A DNA stretch of 55,488 nt, taken from positions 1 to 55,488 of the forward strand of contig NW_019773687.1 in the NCBI RefSeq assembly GCF_001039355.2, read 5' to 3'. Below the pieces are notes generated by a model. The model saw only the letters and a list, made by a program, of their open reading frames with translations, searched no databases and had not been told where the DNA came from. Below, one piece after another: positions 18,501-30,500 of this stretch (the stretch's first letter is position 1; each line of letters starts with the position of its first letter). This DNA comes from Lingula anatina (lineage: Eukaryota; Brachiopoda; Lingulata; Lingulida; Lingulidae). Both the position numbers and the translations under genes were made by a program.

Positions 18501-21500
18501 TTGCTAAATAATCAGGAAGACATGTAGCTAGATATAGAATGCTCGTGGAGAATTTTGCTTTGACAGTCCTTCATAACCTTGCAGCATGGCTAAGAATAAA
18601 AAACAATACACAAAGACAGTTTTTATATGTAGGGCATGAGGATGAAAAAATTGTTTTGTCTCATTTTGCTGTTTTAAAGCGTAAAGTGGGATTAGTATAG
18701 ATGAGTTGAGACCCACATAAATAGTTATGGGACAGGATTTAATCTTTTTTTTTTTTTTTTTTCAGAACGAAGACAGCTGTGTGGGAAGAACTTTGCCTCT
18801 TTAAAGAAAGTTACAATTACGTCATGGAAGAAAAGCATCAGGCAGTTTTCCTGTTTGAGGTAAAGCCAAGTGTAATGAAGCGCCATTCCATAATCAGTAT
18901 TGCCTTAAACTTTTCAGCTTATAAGTAACTGGCCATTCAGGCCACCACCTTGAAATTCCAAAAATCTACAGGCCCAAATCGGGATTCACAATTATGAATA
19001 CAATATTTTAGTAAGACTGGACATATTACATGATGGCATGGATATTTACTAGTAACAGAACCTTGATTTTGTTAGACAAGAATCATCATTTAACAGTGGC
19101 ATTGCAGAAAAAGTTAACCAAACCAAACGCTCTTGAAAACATCAGGAAAAACCTAATGGCCTCATCAGACCACTAAATTCACTCATTCTAAAAAATTTTC
19201 TGGTTCAAGCAAAATTTTACTGGCCACAGGCATAGGACCAGTGGCTATTTTGTGGACTGCATAGTTTTAGGTCAAAATTTGACTTTGGCTGAAACACAGT
19301 GACATTCACTAAACTTTGGTTTGATGAGATCAAGTCAGTGGCCTTTGTAGGCAAGTATGTGACCTTTTAGGTCACATGTGACCTTTTGTTATGCTGTTTA
19401 TGATGTAATCAAGTCTGCAACTTTGTGATAAATTACACCATAATGGTTTAGTGTACTTTCAATTATTTGAAATATATCTGATTTGAGTAAGCAGTATTTT
19501 CTCATGGAGTATTGAAAAAAGACAATGCTGTCATGTATATTTATACTTCAGGTAATGGATGCTTCTAGTTTGAATACTGCCAACCTGAAGAACCGGCTTG
19601 CAGTAGCTGGAGAAGGCAGGGTGATAGCATGGGGGTTCTTGCCAGTGAGTAGTTCCTTATGATATCACACTTAAAACACTGCCATACATAGCTCATTAGC
19701 AGGGCTTTTATACTGCCATCTAACATACCCCAATCACCAGTGTTCTTGAAAAACTTTGGACACATTATGTCTGACATAAAATATCTCTATGTCAGTCATT
19801 TTTTTATCATGTCAGACATTTGAAAAATATATAATTTTTCATGGTTTAATTATAAAAACAAGTCCGATAACAACAGCAGCACAAAATAGTGCCTACATCA
19901 GGTACACTGTGAAATAGTGGCCTCATTTCTCAGCATGTCACAGTCTGTGACATAAGCTTTTCAGCTCTCTGACCATTCGCATCACCAATTGCTTACAATC
20001 ACTTGTCTGACTTAAAATTCACTGGCCCGAAAAAAAAATTCCAACAGACTGGACATTTACCTCTATTACATCAATACTAGTAAAAACGAGACCTTGCTTT
20101 GTCAAATCTTTTTATATTTAGAATTACATGTAAGAGTTTGAGATTTCAGAAAAATATCAATCAAATTGAAAATGTCCACTAAAAACTTTCAGTTTCACAA
20201 CAATTGTTTTGGTAGAATAAGTGAACTGCCTGAAAAATTAACTAAAAGAATTGTACTGGATATATATATATGTTATACATACATTAAAATTTCCCATGTC
20301 CACACACAAAGTACTGGTAGTTAAAAAAGCAGAATGTATATCTACTATTTTTTAAATTATTTTTTATGTTTTTAAATCCTTGTTTTTTTATTAAAAAAAA
20401 AATACCCTGTACAAAAGAAAGCCACGTAATGGTGCTCAGACGTTGCTTTACTTATATAATTATTATTATTATTATCATTAATAACCTTAAATTTTAATCA
20501 CTATAACTATTTGAAAATTTAAAATAACCTTTTATCACATACACCTGTAAATTGCCAATTGAAAAAATCAAATATAATAAAATTATGCACAACAACACAA
20601 TGGTCCATCATGCTTGTTGGATTAAGAAAAACTATTAAGATCATCTCACATTTACTTTTAAAATCCACTATTTACTTTTTAAAAAAATAAAAAGTTACAT
20701 CGTTTTTATCACCGAGTCTGTACTTTATGACACCTGAGCAGAAACCAAAAAGATAACTGCTTTGTTATACATGTAAACCTCAACTCCAAGTGCCTGTTCT
20801 GCACTGGGGGAGACAGAGAACAGCGCCACTGTGTCTGTTGTATCGACATGTGCTCTCCTTTCAACTGTGTGGCTTATAAACTGGCCTGAACTGGTTCAGC
20901 AGTGGTAGGCCAAACGTATAGTAGTGGGGAATACATATCAGTGTCATTTTTTACCACAGGATTTTGTTGTTCGGGAGAATCGATTCAGAGTCCAAGCGTG
21001 GATATTCTATTTTAGTTCAAAACAATAAAGTAAGTTGCAGTAAACTATGAATTTGCTTTTGAAAGTAAATTTAAAAATTAAATTTCGCGCTGGAGCAATT
21101 TGTGCAGTGGCAAAAAGCATTGGCAACTGGGCCAGGACTTAGTATTTTAGATGCTCTGCCATTTAATAGTACGGACATTGTGACTGACATGCTGATGTTT
21201 CACGTCAGACATTTACAATTTATGACGGACATGTTCGGCCGTTCGACGGTTTTTCGAGAACACTGCCAATCACACTGCCACATCTAACACGCAAACCAAT
21301 TAGACTGTCACATACAACTCATTGTCACACTAAGTATACTGTCACATCAAACACACTGGCACATGTAGCAAACTTTTGCGTCCACCTAACTTTCACTAAT
21401 GTCCAAAGGAAATAAATCAAGGATACACATTTGTTTTATTTCCACCTTTGGTAGTTTTGATAGAAGCTTTTCAAAGACAAGCTGGTTTTTATGTTGAATG

Positions 21501-24500
21501 AGATTTAAAGTTCGTATTTTTCCAAAAATGGAAAGGTTTGAGGTAACAGATAATTCATGAATAACAGTCTAATTTGCATTTTACAGTTGACGAACAGTAA
21601 AGGAAAGGGGAGGAAGTGGTTACAATTATACTGGCCTCAAAAGAAAACACTAACAAAACAAGGAGAAATTGAGGTAAAGCAGTTTCATCAATTTTCACAA
21701 TGGACCTTGAATTGAAAAATGAATACTTATCACCCAATGATAAGAGCTCCTGGTCTTTATATTAATAACTTCAATTGAAAGTAGAATTTTTTCTTTTGAC
21801 AGAAATGAGGACAAACTGTAAGCATTTTGAATTGAACAACAAGCCAATTTACTAATAATATCATGGTTATGGTTTTCAAGTATGCTTCCAGTATGGGTTT
21901 TTTAATAGAATAGCACTATTATGACTATTACTTGTATCAACACATTTAATATTTAATTTATTATTTCAGCACTTAAATAATTAATTTAGAAGTGGAACAC
22001 TCTTTGATTTTGTTTCTTCCAATATTTCCAGGTCTTTCATTGGTACAAGTCAAAACAAGAAAGATGCGTGTATCCAGCCTCTCTGACTGTTTCTGTGAAT
22101 GGTGTCATTCCTAGAAACCATCTGAAGCCATCCTGTAGCAACTTACCTCTGTCGGTAGGTAGATATAAATTGTTATATTGGACTGCATTTCCTGACTAAT
22201 GAAAATCTTAGCTCAACTTGGATATTGAACTATATTCATTGGACTAAGACCCCATTCCCACAGATTTTAGATCGATCTATCCCCTTGGGGAGTCTCACTA
22301 GATTACTGTCAGCTTAGCTGGCTTAAATGTCTGTCCCGCCTACTAAAAGCTGTAAGGGGGTAATTAACTTCCGTGCACGGTTGGCTAACAGCAATTTAGC
22401 ATGAACCCCCAGGGAGTAAGGTCGATCTAGTTGGATCGATCTGAATCTCTGGGAATACGCTCTAAGTGGTGCAGTCAAATGGTTTAATTTTTTTAATGAT
22501 GTTCCAGAAATTGATTTTATTACAGATTTTTAAGAATGCTCTTCAACTTGGTAGGATATCACAAGTAATCTAAAAATTCCCGCTTAAGTGAGGTGTAAAA
22601 TTTTTCCTGTATTAACCATAGGTTTTAGGGTGCAATTACCCCCCTTCTTATGACTGAGCACTTTAGATTACCATCTATTTTTGAAAAAGAGTTTCAATTT
22701 TATTACTAAATTTTTGTCTTCATTTTCCAGAGAGAAAATATTCCAGGGGTAAAGAGAAGAAAAAAGAAGGAAAAAACTCAAACCCCCATTTTATGTCAAG
22801 AAGCTTATAGCTTACTAAAACAATCCCCTTCCAAGAGTGTATATATTTTGAATGTGGCTGGGTCTGGTGGGATTGTACCCCTGGGAACTAAAGGTGCCCC
22901 CAACCCCATGCCAGTGGCCCTGGCAAAGACTTCATACCCAGAATATCAGGCTGGAAGAGGAGCAGTTGAACTTCCAAAAAATGTGACAGCATCAAGTCCA
23001 CCACCACCAGTGGTCCCTGTGGCAGCTTCACCACCAGTGGTTCCCATGGGAACTCCACCACCTGTGGTTCCCATGGCAACTTCTCCCCCTGCAATCCAGA
23101 TCTATGATGATGGAGGGGTATCTCAGGGTGTAAAAAATGCACCCCCCTGTCAGCTTGTAGTTCCCAGCAATACTTCATATGTAAATAACAAGGTCATGGA
23201 TTACAAGGTTGCAACCCAAAGGTTACACCACTCAGCAGACAATCCAGACAGCCTATTGCAGCAGCCATTGAGAACAGAAACAAGTGCCACTGCAGCAGAC
23301 CAAAGTGGGCAAACCAATATGATATTAAAGGAAGAAAATTCTCATGGAGACATTCCGAAGAATTGGAGTCCAATATCAGACAATGCTGTACCTCTTACAA
23401 ATCAAATCAGAAAAACAGTGGTTTCCAATACACCTATTTTTTGTGAGAAAATGTCAAGTGATTTAGGGCCTGTAGGTACTCTTCTTTACAGCATTGGAAT
23501 GGATTTAGTGAAAGAGAGAGCTTGTAAAGGACTGATACGTTTGCAGACCAAAAAATTGAAGGAAAAGAAACTGGATGAAAAAGAAAAAGAGCAGCTTGAG
23601 CATTTAAGGAAATTTTATTCTGATACAAGACAAAAGAACCGTCAGCTACATCTAAAGAAACAGAAGTGCCGGAAATGTAAATTCAAAACAGAATCCCTGA
23701 ATGTAATGGAAAATCATTTGGAATATCCGCACATGCAAGGGACATACATGAATTGTTCCTTCTGTAATTATGGCACCAGCCAAAGCCTAACGTCAGCATT
23801 TACCCAGCACGTGAAAAAGAAACACAAAAAGCAACCACGTGCCGTGCCAAAATCAGCACCTCATCAGTGCCCATTGTGCTCTTATGATAATATCCATGCA
23901 CTCCGTGTTTCGCAGCATTTGGCATTATGTCGAANTATTGACTTTTATATTTTAGGCCATTCTGCTGCTAAGGACATGATGACACATTTTAGCAAGGGAG
24001 TTTTAGAAAGTGGACTTGACATTAGGAAAATGATCCAAGTAAGCATGGATGGACCAAATGTTAACTGGAAATTCATTGACATTCTTAAAAGGACATTGTC
24101 CAATGATTACGATTCTTCAATAATAAACATTGGCTCCTGTGGCCTACATATAGTTCACAATAGTTTCAAGGCTGGTGGTGTCGCGTCGAAATGGAAAATT
24201 GATGATGTTTTCAAAAGTTTGTACTATTTGTTTCATGATTCTCCTGCAAGGAGGGATGACTACTCAAAAGTTACTGGGAGCAGTGTTTTTCCATTGAAAT
24301 TTTGCAGCCACAGGTGGCTTGAGAATGTGCCCGTTTGTGACAGGGCATTTTCAGTGTGGCAAGACGTGGAAAAATATGTAAAGGCAGCTGAGAGCGGAAA
24401 GGTGACCAAACCTGTAAACACATCATTTAGTGTTGTGAAGGAAGCTGTTAATGACAAGTTCATCAAGGCCAAAATGCAGTTTTTCAAATGTGTATCAGCC

Positions 24501-27500
24501 CACCTTCAGCCTTTTCTGGCTTCTTACCAGACGGATAAACCTATGGTCCCTTTCTTGTCTGCTGACTTAGCAGGTTTAGTGAAGGCTCTGATGAGAAGGT
24601 TCATCAAAAAAGAAGTACTTACAGCATGCAGAAATGTGGATCAGCTTTCAAAGATAGATGTCAGTGATGATCAAAATCACCTCAGCTACAGCAAAGTAGA
24701 CCTTGGTGTTTTAACAGAGAAAGCACTAAAAGAAGCACAACATGTAGCTGCACCCTTAAAGCCAAGTGACAGAAATGTGATGGACTTTAGAATGCAGTGC
24801 AAGGACTTCTTGGTTAAAACCACTCAGCACATGCTGACCAAATGTCCAATTTCCTATTCTCTAGTGAGGAATCTTTCTGCCCTGAACCCCAAAGAAATGG
24901 TCCCCCATCCAGATGAATGTAGGGTCAAGATGAAGAAAGTTGTTACTTTGTTGATAAATGCAAACAGGCTAGATGAAAATGACTGTGATGTTGTGTTAAA
25001 TCAGTATGATTCATTTCTAGACAATATTTCAGTATTTGGTTAAGATAAATTTGCAAATTTCAATCAAAACACTGATAGACTTGACGAGTTTTTGAGTACA
25101 TACATGAAGGTTGATCAGTACTGTAAGTTATTTGAAGTATGTAGGATGCTGCTTGTCTTGTCCCATGGCCAAGCCAATGTTGAGAGGGGTTTTTCTATTA
25201 ACAAAAAAGTAGAGGTGGAAAACTTGAAGGAGGAAAGCATTGTTGCCCAGAGGATTATCTGTGACTATGTGAAATCTAAGGGCGGTGTATTGGAAGTGCC
25301 AATTACAAATGCTCTGCTTGTCTCTGCAGCTTCTTCAAGACGGAAATATGAACAATATCTAGAAAGCGAGCGTGAAAAAAAGAGAACTGATGCTGAAAAG
25401 AGGAAAATGAAAGACAGATGTGAAGAAATAGAAGAACTAAAGCACAAAAAACAAAGAATACAATCAGACATTGATCTCTTAGCTGAAAAAGCTGACAAGT
25501 TAGCTGAAAAAGCAGAAACAACTGGTCAGATAAGTTTTGTTACGCAATCAAACTCTTTCCGAAGGACTATTAAAGAGAAAATGAAAGAGTTGGAACTGTT
25601 AAAAAATGAACTAGCTGATAAAGTTGAAAAACTCAAAAGTTAAACTTGGTGATGGTAATATTGAAAGATGTGAGGGCACATGAATAGTTGCAATAAAAAA
25701 GTTTGAAAACCTTGATTAAATTGTTGCTGTTTTTATTATCAACTAATTGTGAATACATGTAATTATTATGATAAAATGAAATTAAATCGATTTTGGTCCG
25801 ATTAGTGTCAGAGGTTATGGGCATTGGAAGAAACTGCTGCGTATGAATTAAGTAATTAAAAAGGGTATTAGAAAGAAAGGGGAGAACACTAATAGATGGT
25901 GATAATTTTCGTTAACATTCAAAAGTCCTTGAAAAGTACTTGAATTATAGCTTCAAAAGTCATTGAAAGTCCTTGAATTTGCTTTTCGCTTTGCTGTATG
26001 AACCCTGACAAGCCAATTTACTATTAATATCATGGTTATGGTTTTCAAGTATGCTTCCAGTATGGGTTTTTTAATAGATTAGTACTATTATGACTATTAC
26101 TTCTATCAACACATTTAATATTTAATTTATTATTTCAGCACTTAAATAATTAATTCACAAGTGGAACGCTCTTTGATTTTGTTTCTTCCAATATTTCCAG
26201 GTCTTTCACTGGTACAAGTCAAAACAAGAAAGATGCGTGTATCCAGCCTCTCTGACTGTTTCTGTGAATGGTGTCATTCCTAGAAACAATCTGAAGCCAT
26301 CCTGTAGCAACTTACCTCTGTCGGTAGGTAGATATAAATTGTTATATTGGTCTGCATTTCCTGACTAATGAAAATCTTAGCTCAACTTGGATATTGAACT
26401 ATATTCATTGGACTAAGACCCCATTCCCACAGATTTTAGATCGATCTATCCCCTTTGGGAGTCTCACTAGATTACTGTCAGCTTAGCTGGCTTAAATGTC
26501 TGTCCCGCCTACTAAAAGCTGTAAGGGGGTAATTAACTTCCGTGCACGGTTGGCTAACAGCAATTTAGCGTGAACCCCGAGGGAGTAAGGTCGATCTAGT
26601 TGGATCGATCTGAATCTCTGGGAATGCGCTCTAAGTGGTGTAGTCAAAGGGTTTAATTTTTTTAATGATGTTCCAGAAATTGATTTTATTACAGATTTTT
26701 AAGAATGCTCTTCAACTTGGTAGGATTTCACAAGGAATCTAAAAATTCCCGCTTAAGTGAGGTGTAAAATTTTTCCTGTATTAACCATAGGTTTTAGGGT
26801 GCAATTACCCCCTTCTTATGACTGAGCACTTTAGATTACCATCTATTTTTGAAAAAGAGTTTCAATTTTATTACTAAATTTTTGTCTTCATTTTCCAGAG
26901 AGAAAATATTCCAGGGGTAAAGAGAAGAAAAAAGAAGGAAAAAACTCAAACCCCCATTTTATGTCAAGAAGCTTATAGCTTACTAAAACAATCCCCTTCC
27001 AAGAGTGTATATATTTTGAATGTGGCTGGGTCTGGTGGGATTGTACCCCTGGGAACCAAAGGTGCCCCCAACCCCATGCCAGTGGCCCTGGCAAAGACTT
27101 CATACCCAGAATATCAGGCTGGAAGAGGAGCAGTTGAACTTCCAAAAAATGTGACAGCATCGAGTCCACCACCACCAGTGGTCCCCATGGCAGCTTCACC
27201 ACCAGTGGTTCCCATGGCAACTCCACCACCTGTGGTTCCCGTGGCAACTTCTACCACTGCAATCCAGACTTATGATGGTGGAGGGGTATCTCAGGGGGTA
27301 AAAAATGCACCCCCCTGTCAGCTTGTAGTTCCCAGCAATACTTCATATGTAAATAACAATATCATGGATTACAAGGTTGCACCCCAAAGGTTACACCACT
27401 CAGCAGACAATCCAGACAGCCTTTTGCAGCAGCCATTGAGAACAGAAACAAGTCCCACTGCAGCAGACCAAAGTGGGCAAACCAATATGATATTAAAGGA

Positions 27501-30500
27501 AGAAAATTCTCATGGAGCCATTCCGAAGAATTGGAGTCCAATATCAGACAATGCTGTACCTCTTGCAAATCAAATCAAAAAAACAGTGGTTTCCAATACA
27601 CCTATTTTTTGTGAGAAAATGTCAAGTGATTTAGGGCCTGTAGGTACTCTTCTTTACAGTATTGGAATGGATTTAGTGAAAGAGAGAGCTTGTAAAGGGC
27701 TGATACGTTTGCAGACCAAAAAATTGGAGGAAAAGAAACTGGATGAAAAAGAAAAAGAGCAGCTTGAGCAGTTGAGGCAATTTTATTCTGATACAAGACA
27801 AAAGAACCGTCAGCTACATCTAAAGAAACAGAAGTGCCGGAAATGTAAATTCAAAACAGAATCCCTGAATGTAATGGAAAATCATTTGGAATATCCGCAC
27901 ATGCAAGGGACATACATGAATTGTTCCTTCTGTAATTATGGCACCAGCCAAAGCTTAACTTCAGCATTTACCCAGCACGTGAAAAAGAAACACAAAAAGC
28001 AACCACGTGCCATGCCAAAATCAGCACCTCATCAGTGCCCATTGTGCTCTTATGATAATATCCATTCACTCCGTGTTTCGCAGCATTTGGCATTATGTCG
28101 AAAAACTTTTAATTTTGCCAAAAACTTAGCCCCAGAACCAAATTTTTTGCACCACTCCCTTAGTCTTGATTTCATAAAGAAGCCAAAAGCAAACCAACCC
28201 AGTAGTGTCCCTCATCGCGATCCCAATCAGATGTCAATTCAACCAAGAATTTTGAACAAATCATGTTTGAAAAAATCAAAGACAGTGAAGGAGCAACTAT
28301 CTGGTGTAGCTGTTTCAAATAAATGCCAGTCGTCAAATGTTGCATTCAAGTCCTTAGGTTCTCAACCCAATAAGACTAATGTTTTTTTAAACAGTAAAGT
28401 TCCCTTCACGCGGGACAACAATGGCTGTTTTACAGTTTTACAGTTCAAACAAGCAACTCCAACTGTACAACAGACGAATGTCAATACAGCCAAGCTGTTA
28501 AATTACCAAATTGGGCCTGCGGTTGGCATGATCAAGCCAGTGGCTCCATCTATCCAGCAAATTTCAACCAGACAACCTATTAGCCAATCTGGTGTACCAT
28601 TGACATCAGGGACATCAGGTTCAATTGGCGTGCCTGTGGGCATCATCAGGGCAATCATCAACCCGGCTGCTGGGGTGCAGCCGATAGGGTCAGGTTTGCA
28701 GGTATTTAAGATAAATGATCAGCTCTTTACCTCAGCTGGCAAATCCCTAATCCCAGTGAAAACAGCAGCACCAGTGGGGATTATTAAGTTGAGTGACCCA
28801 CAGACAGCAACTACAGCTAGTGGTGCTTTGTCCATAGTTCAAGGAGCCCAAGTGCATGGAAACCCAAATACCCAAAATCAAAATCTGTCAGGGGTGGCAT
28901 CAACAACTATTCAGTCAAAGCTACCACCAGTCAATATCCAGTCAGTGGTTCCATCAAAAAGTATCCAGCTGAAGCTACCACCAACCAATATCCAGTCAGT
29001 GGTTTCACCAACCAATATCCAACTGATGGAAGAACCTACCAGTATCCAGTCAGTGGTTCCAACCAGTATCCAGCTGAAGGTACCACCTACAAATATCCAG
29101 TCATTGGGGTCACCAGCCAGTATCCAACTGAAGGTACCACCTACTGATTTCCAGTCAGTGGTTCCACCAACCAGTATCCAACTTAATGTACCACCTACCA
29201 ATATCCAGTCAGTGGTTCCAACAACTAGTTTCCAGCCAAAGGTAGAACCTACCAATATCCAGTCAGTGGTTCCAACAACTAGTTTCCAGCCAAAGGTAGA
29301 ACCTACCAGTATCCAGACAGTGGTTCCACCAACCAGTACCAAGTCAGTGGTTTCACCAACCAGTATCCAGCTAAGGGGAGAACCTTCCAGTACCCAGTCA
29401 GTGGTTCTACCAACCAGTACCCAGTCAGTGGTTCCACCAAATAGTTTCCAACTGAAAGAAGTACCAACCAGTATACAACCAAAAATGCCACCAAAGTTTA
29501 TTTATGTACAGCCAGAAGTTATAGCAACCAATGCTGCAAGTCTCAAGCGTCCTTCTCCTGTTGAAAATTCTCAAGATGCCGGAGCCAAAAAATGTGCTCG
29601 ATTGGACCAAGAGTATATTGTGTGTGAACTATGTGATGGATATGTCAAAAATAATGATGCATTGAGACTTCATTTTCGTAATGTCCACCAAATTGAAATA
29701 TTTCCTAAGAAAATTATTACATGCGCCATATGCAATTACTCATTCTGGACCTCAAGTGGTTGGAGGAAACACATCACAAATGCCCATGCCCAGAATGGGT
29801 GCTACCTGTGCAGAGAGTCCTGGTCTGGTGATCTGGTCTCACATCTGTTCTCTGCCCATGGAGTCGATTACCAGGATGTCCTGAAATTGAACAAGTGCAT
29901 CGGCTGTGGACAGGCGTTCTACTCTGAGAAACAGTTAAAGGCACATATGACCGTGTAAGGAAAAAAAAATTATCTGGATACTTTTTGTTATGTACATATA
30001 TTTATTTGGATCACCATGTCTTTCTGTGACATTGCCATTACTGCCATCTTTAGAAATGCTGTTAAATTTGTCTCAACCTTTGGTGGCCTGTATTTATCAT
30101 TCAATCAGTGACAGTCTTTTGGCAGAGGATTTGCTGAACCTTTTATCTACTAAAGGGTTCATCATCTACATATATTCCACCTTTTTACTGTTGTCATTTT
30201 TGCTTAATTCTTCTAGCAATTTTTCTTAGATTGTTTGTATTTGAATACATTTTCCATATTAACATTTTTATTTTGAAGGTACCATGGGCTGGACTTGTGG
30301 GAAATGAATTTGAATGCCAAGAAAATGAAACGAAATCGTTCTACCATTCGCTCTCCAGCAGAACATCTTGCACAGCAAGGGTGCAAACAATGTGGAATAG
30401 AAGCTTTCCCTGACATCCAGCACTATTGCCAACACTTTAAAGTTACACACGGAGGCTTTACATGTAACCATTGTGTCATTAAGCTATCCTCAGTGCATGC

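Noticed and set aside
20960-21028. A possible extra C2-domain exon after TTTTTACCACAG
   Set aside because: In the phase required by the preceding exon it meets TAA before its donor, and skipping it gives a direct in-phase join (GFLP-LTNSKGKGRKWLQLYWP) that matches the domain.
22848-25043. A 731-aa ORF joining MEP-1-type fingers to a hAT transposase, which could be read as a domesticated transposase fusion
   Set aside because: The frame crosses the N at 23935, and the duplicated copy at 26899 continues normally. The flanks show an empty/filled hAT site. It is best explained as an assembly join.
28911-29342. A 143-aa minus-strand ORF with WILVGGT repeats
   Set aside because: It is the antisense reading of the coding nonapeptide minisatellite in the MEP-1-like exon.
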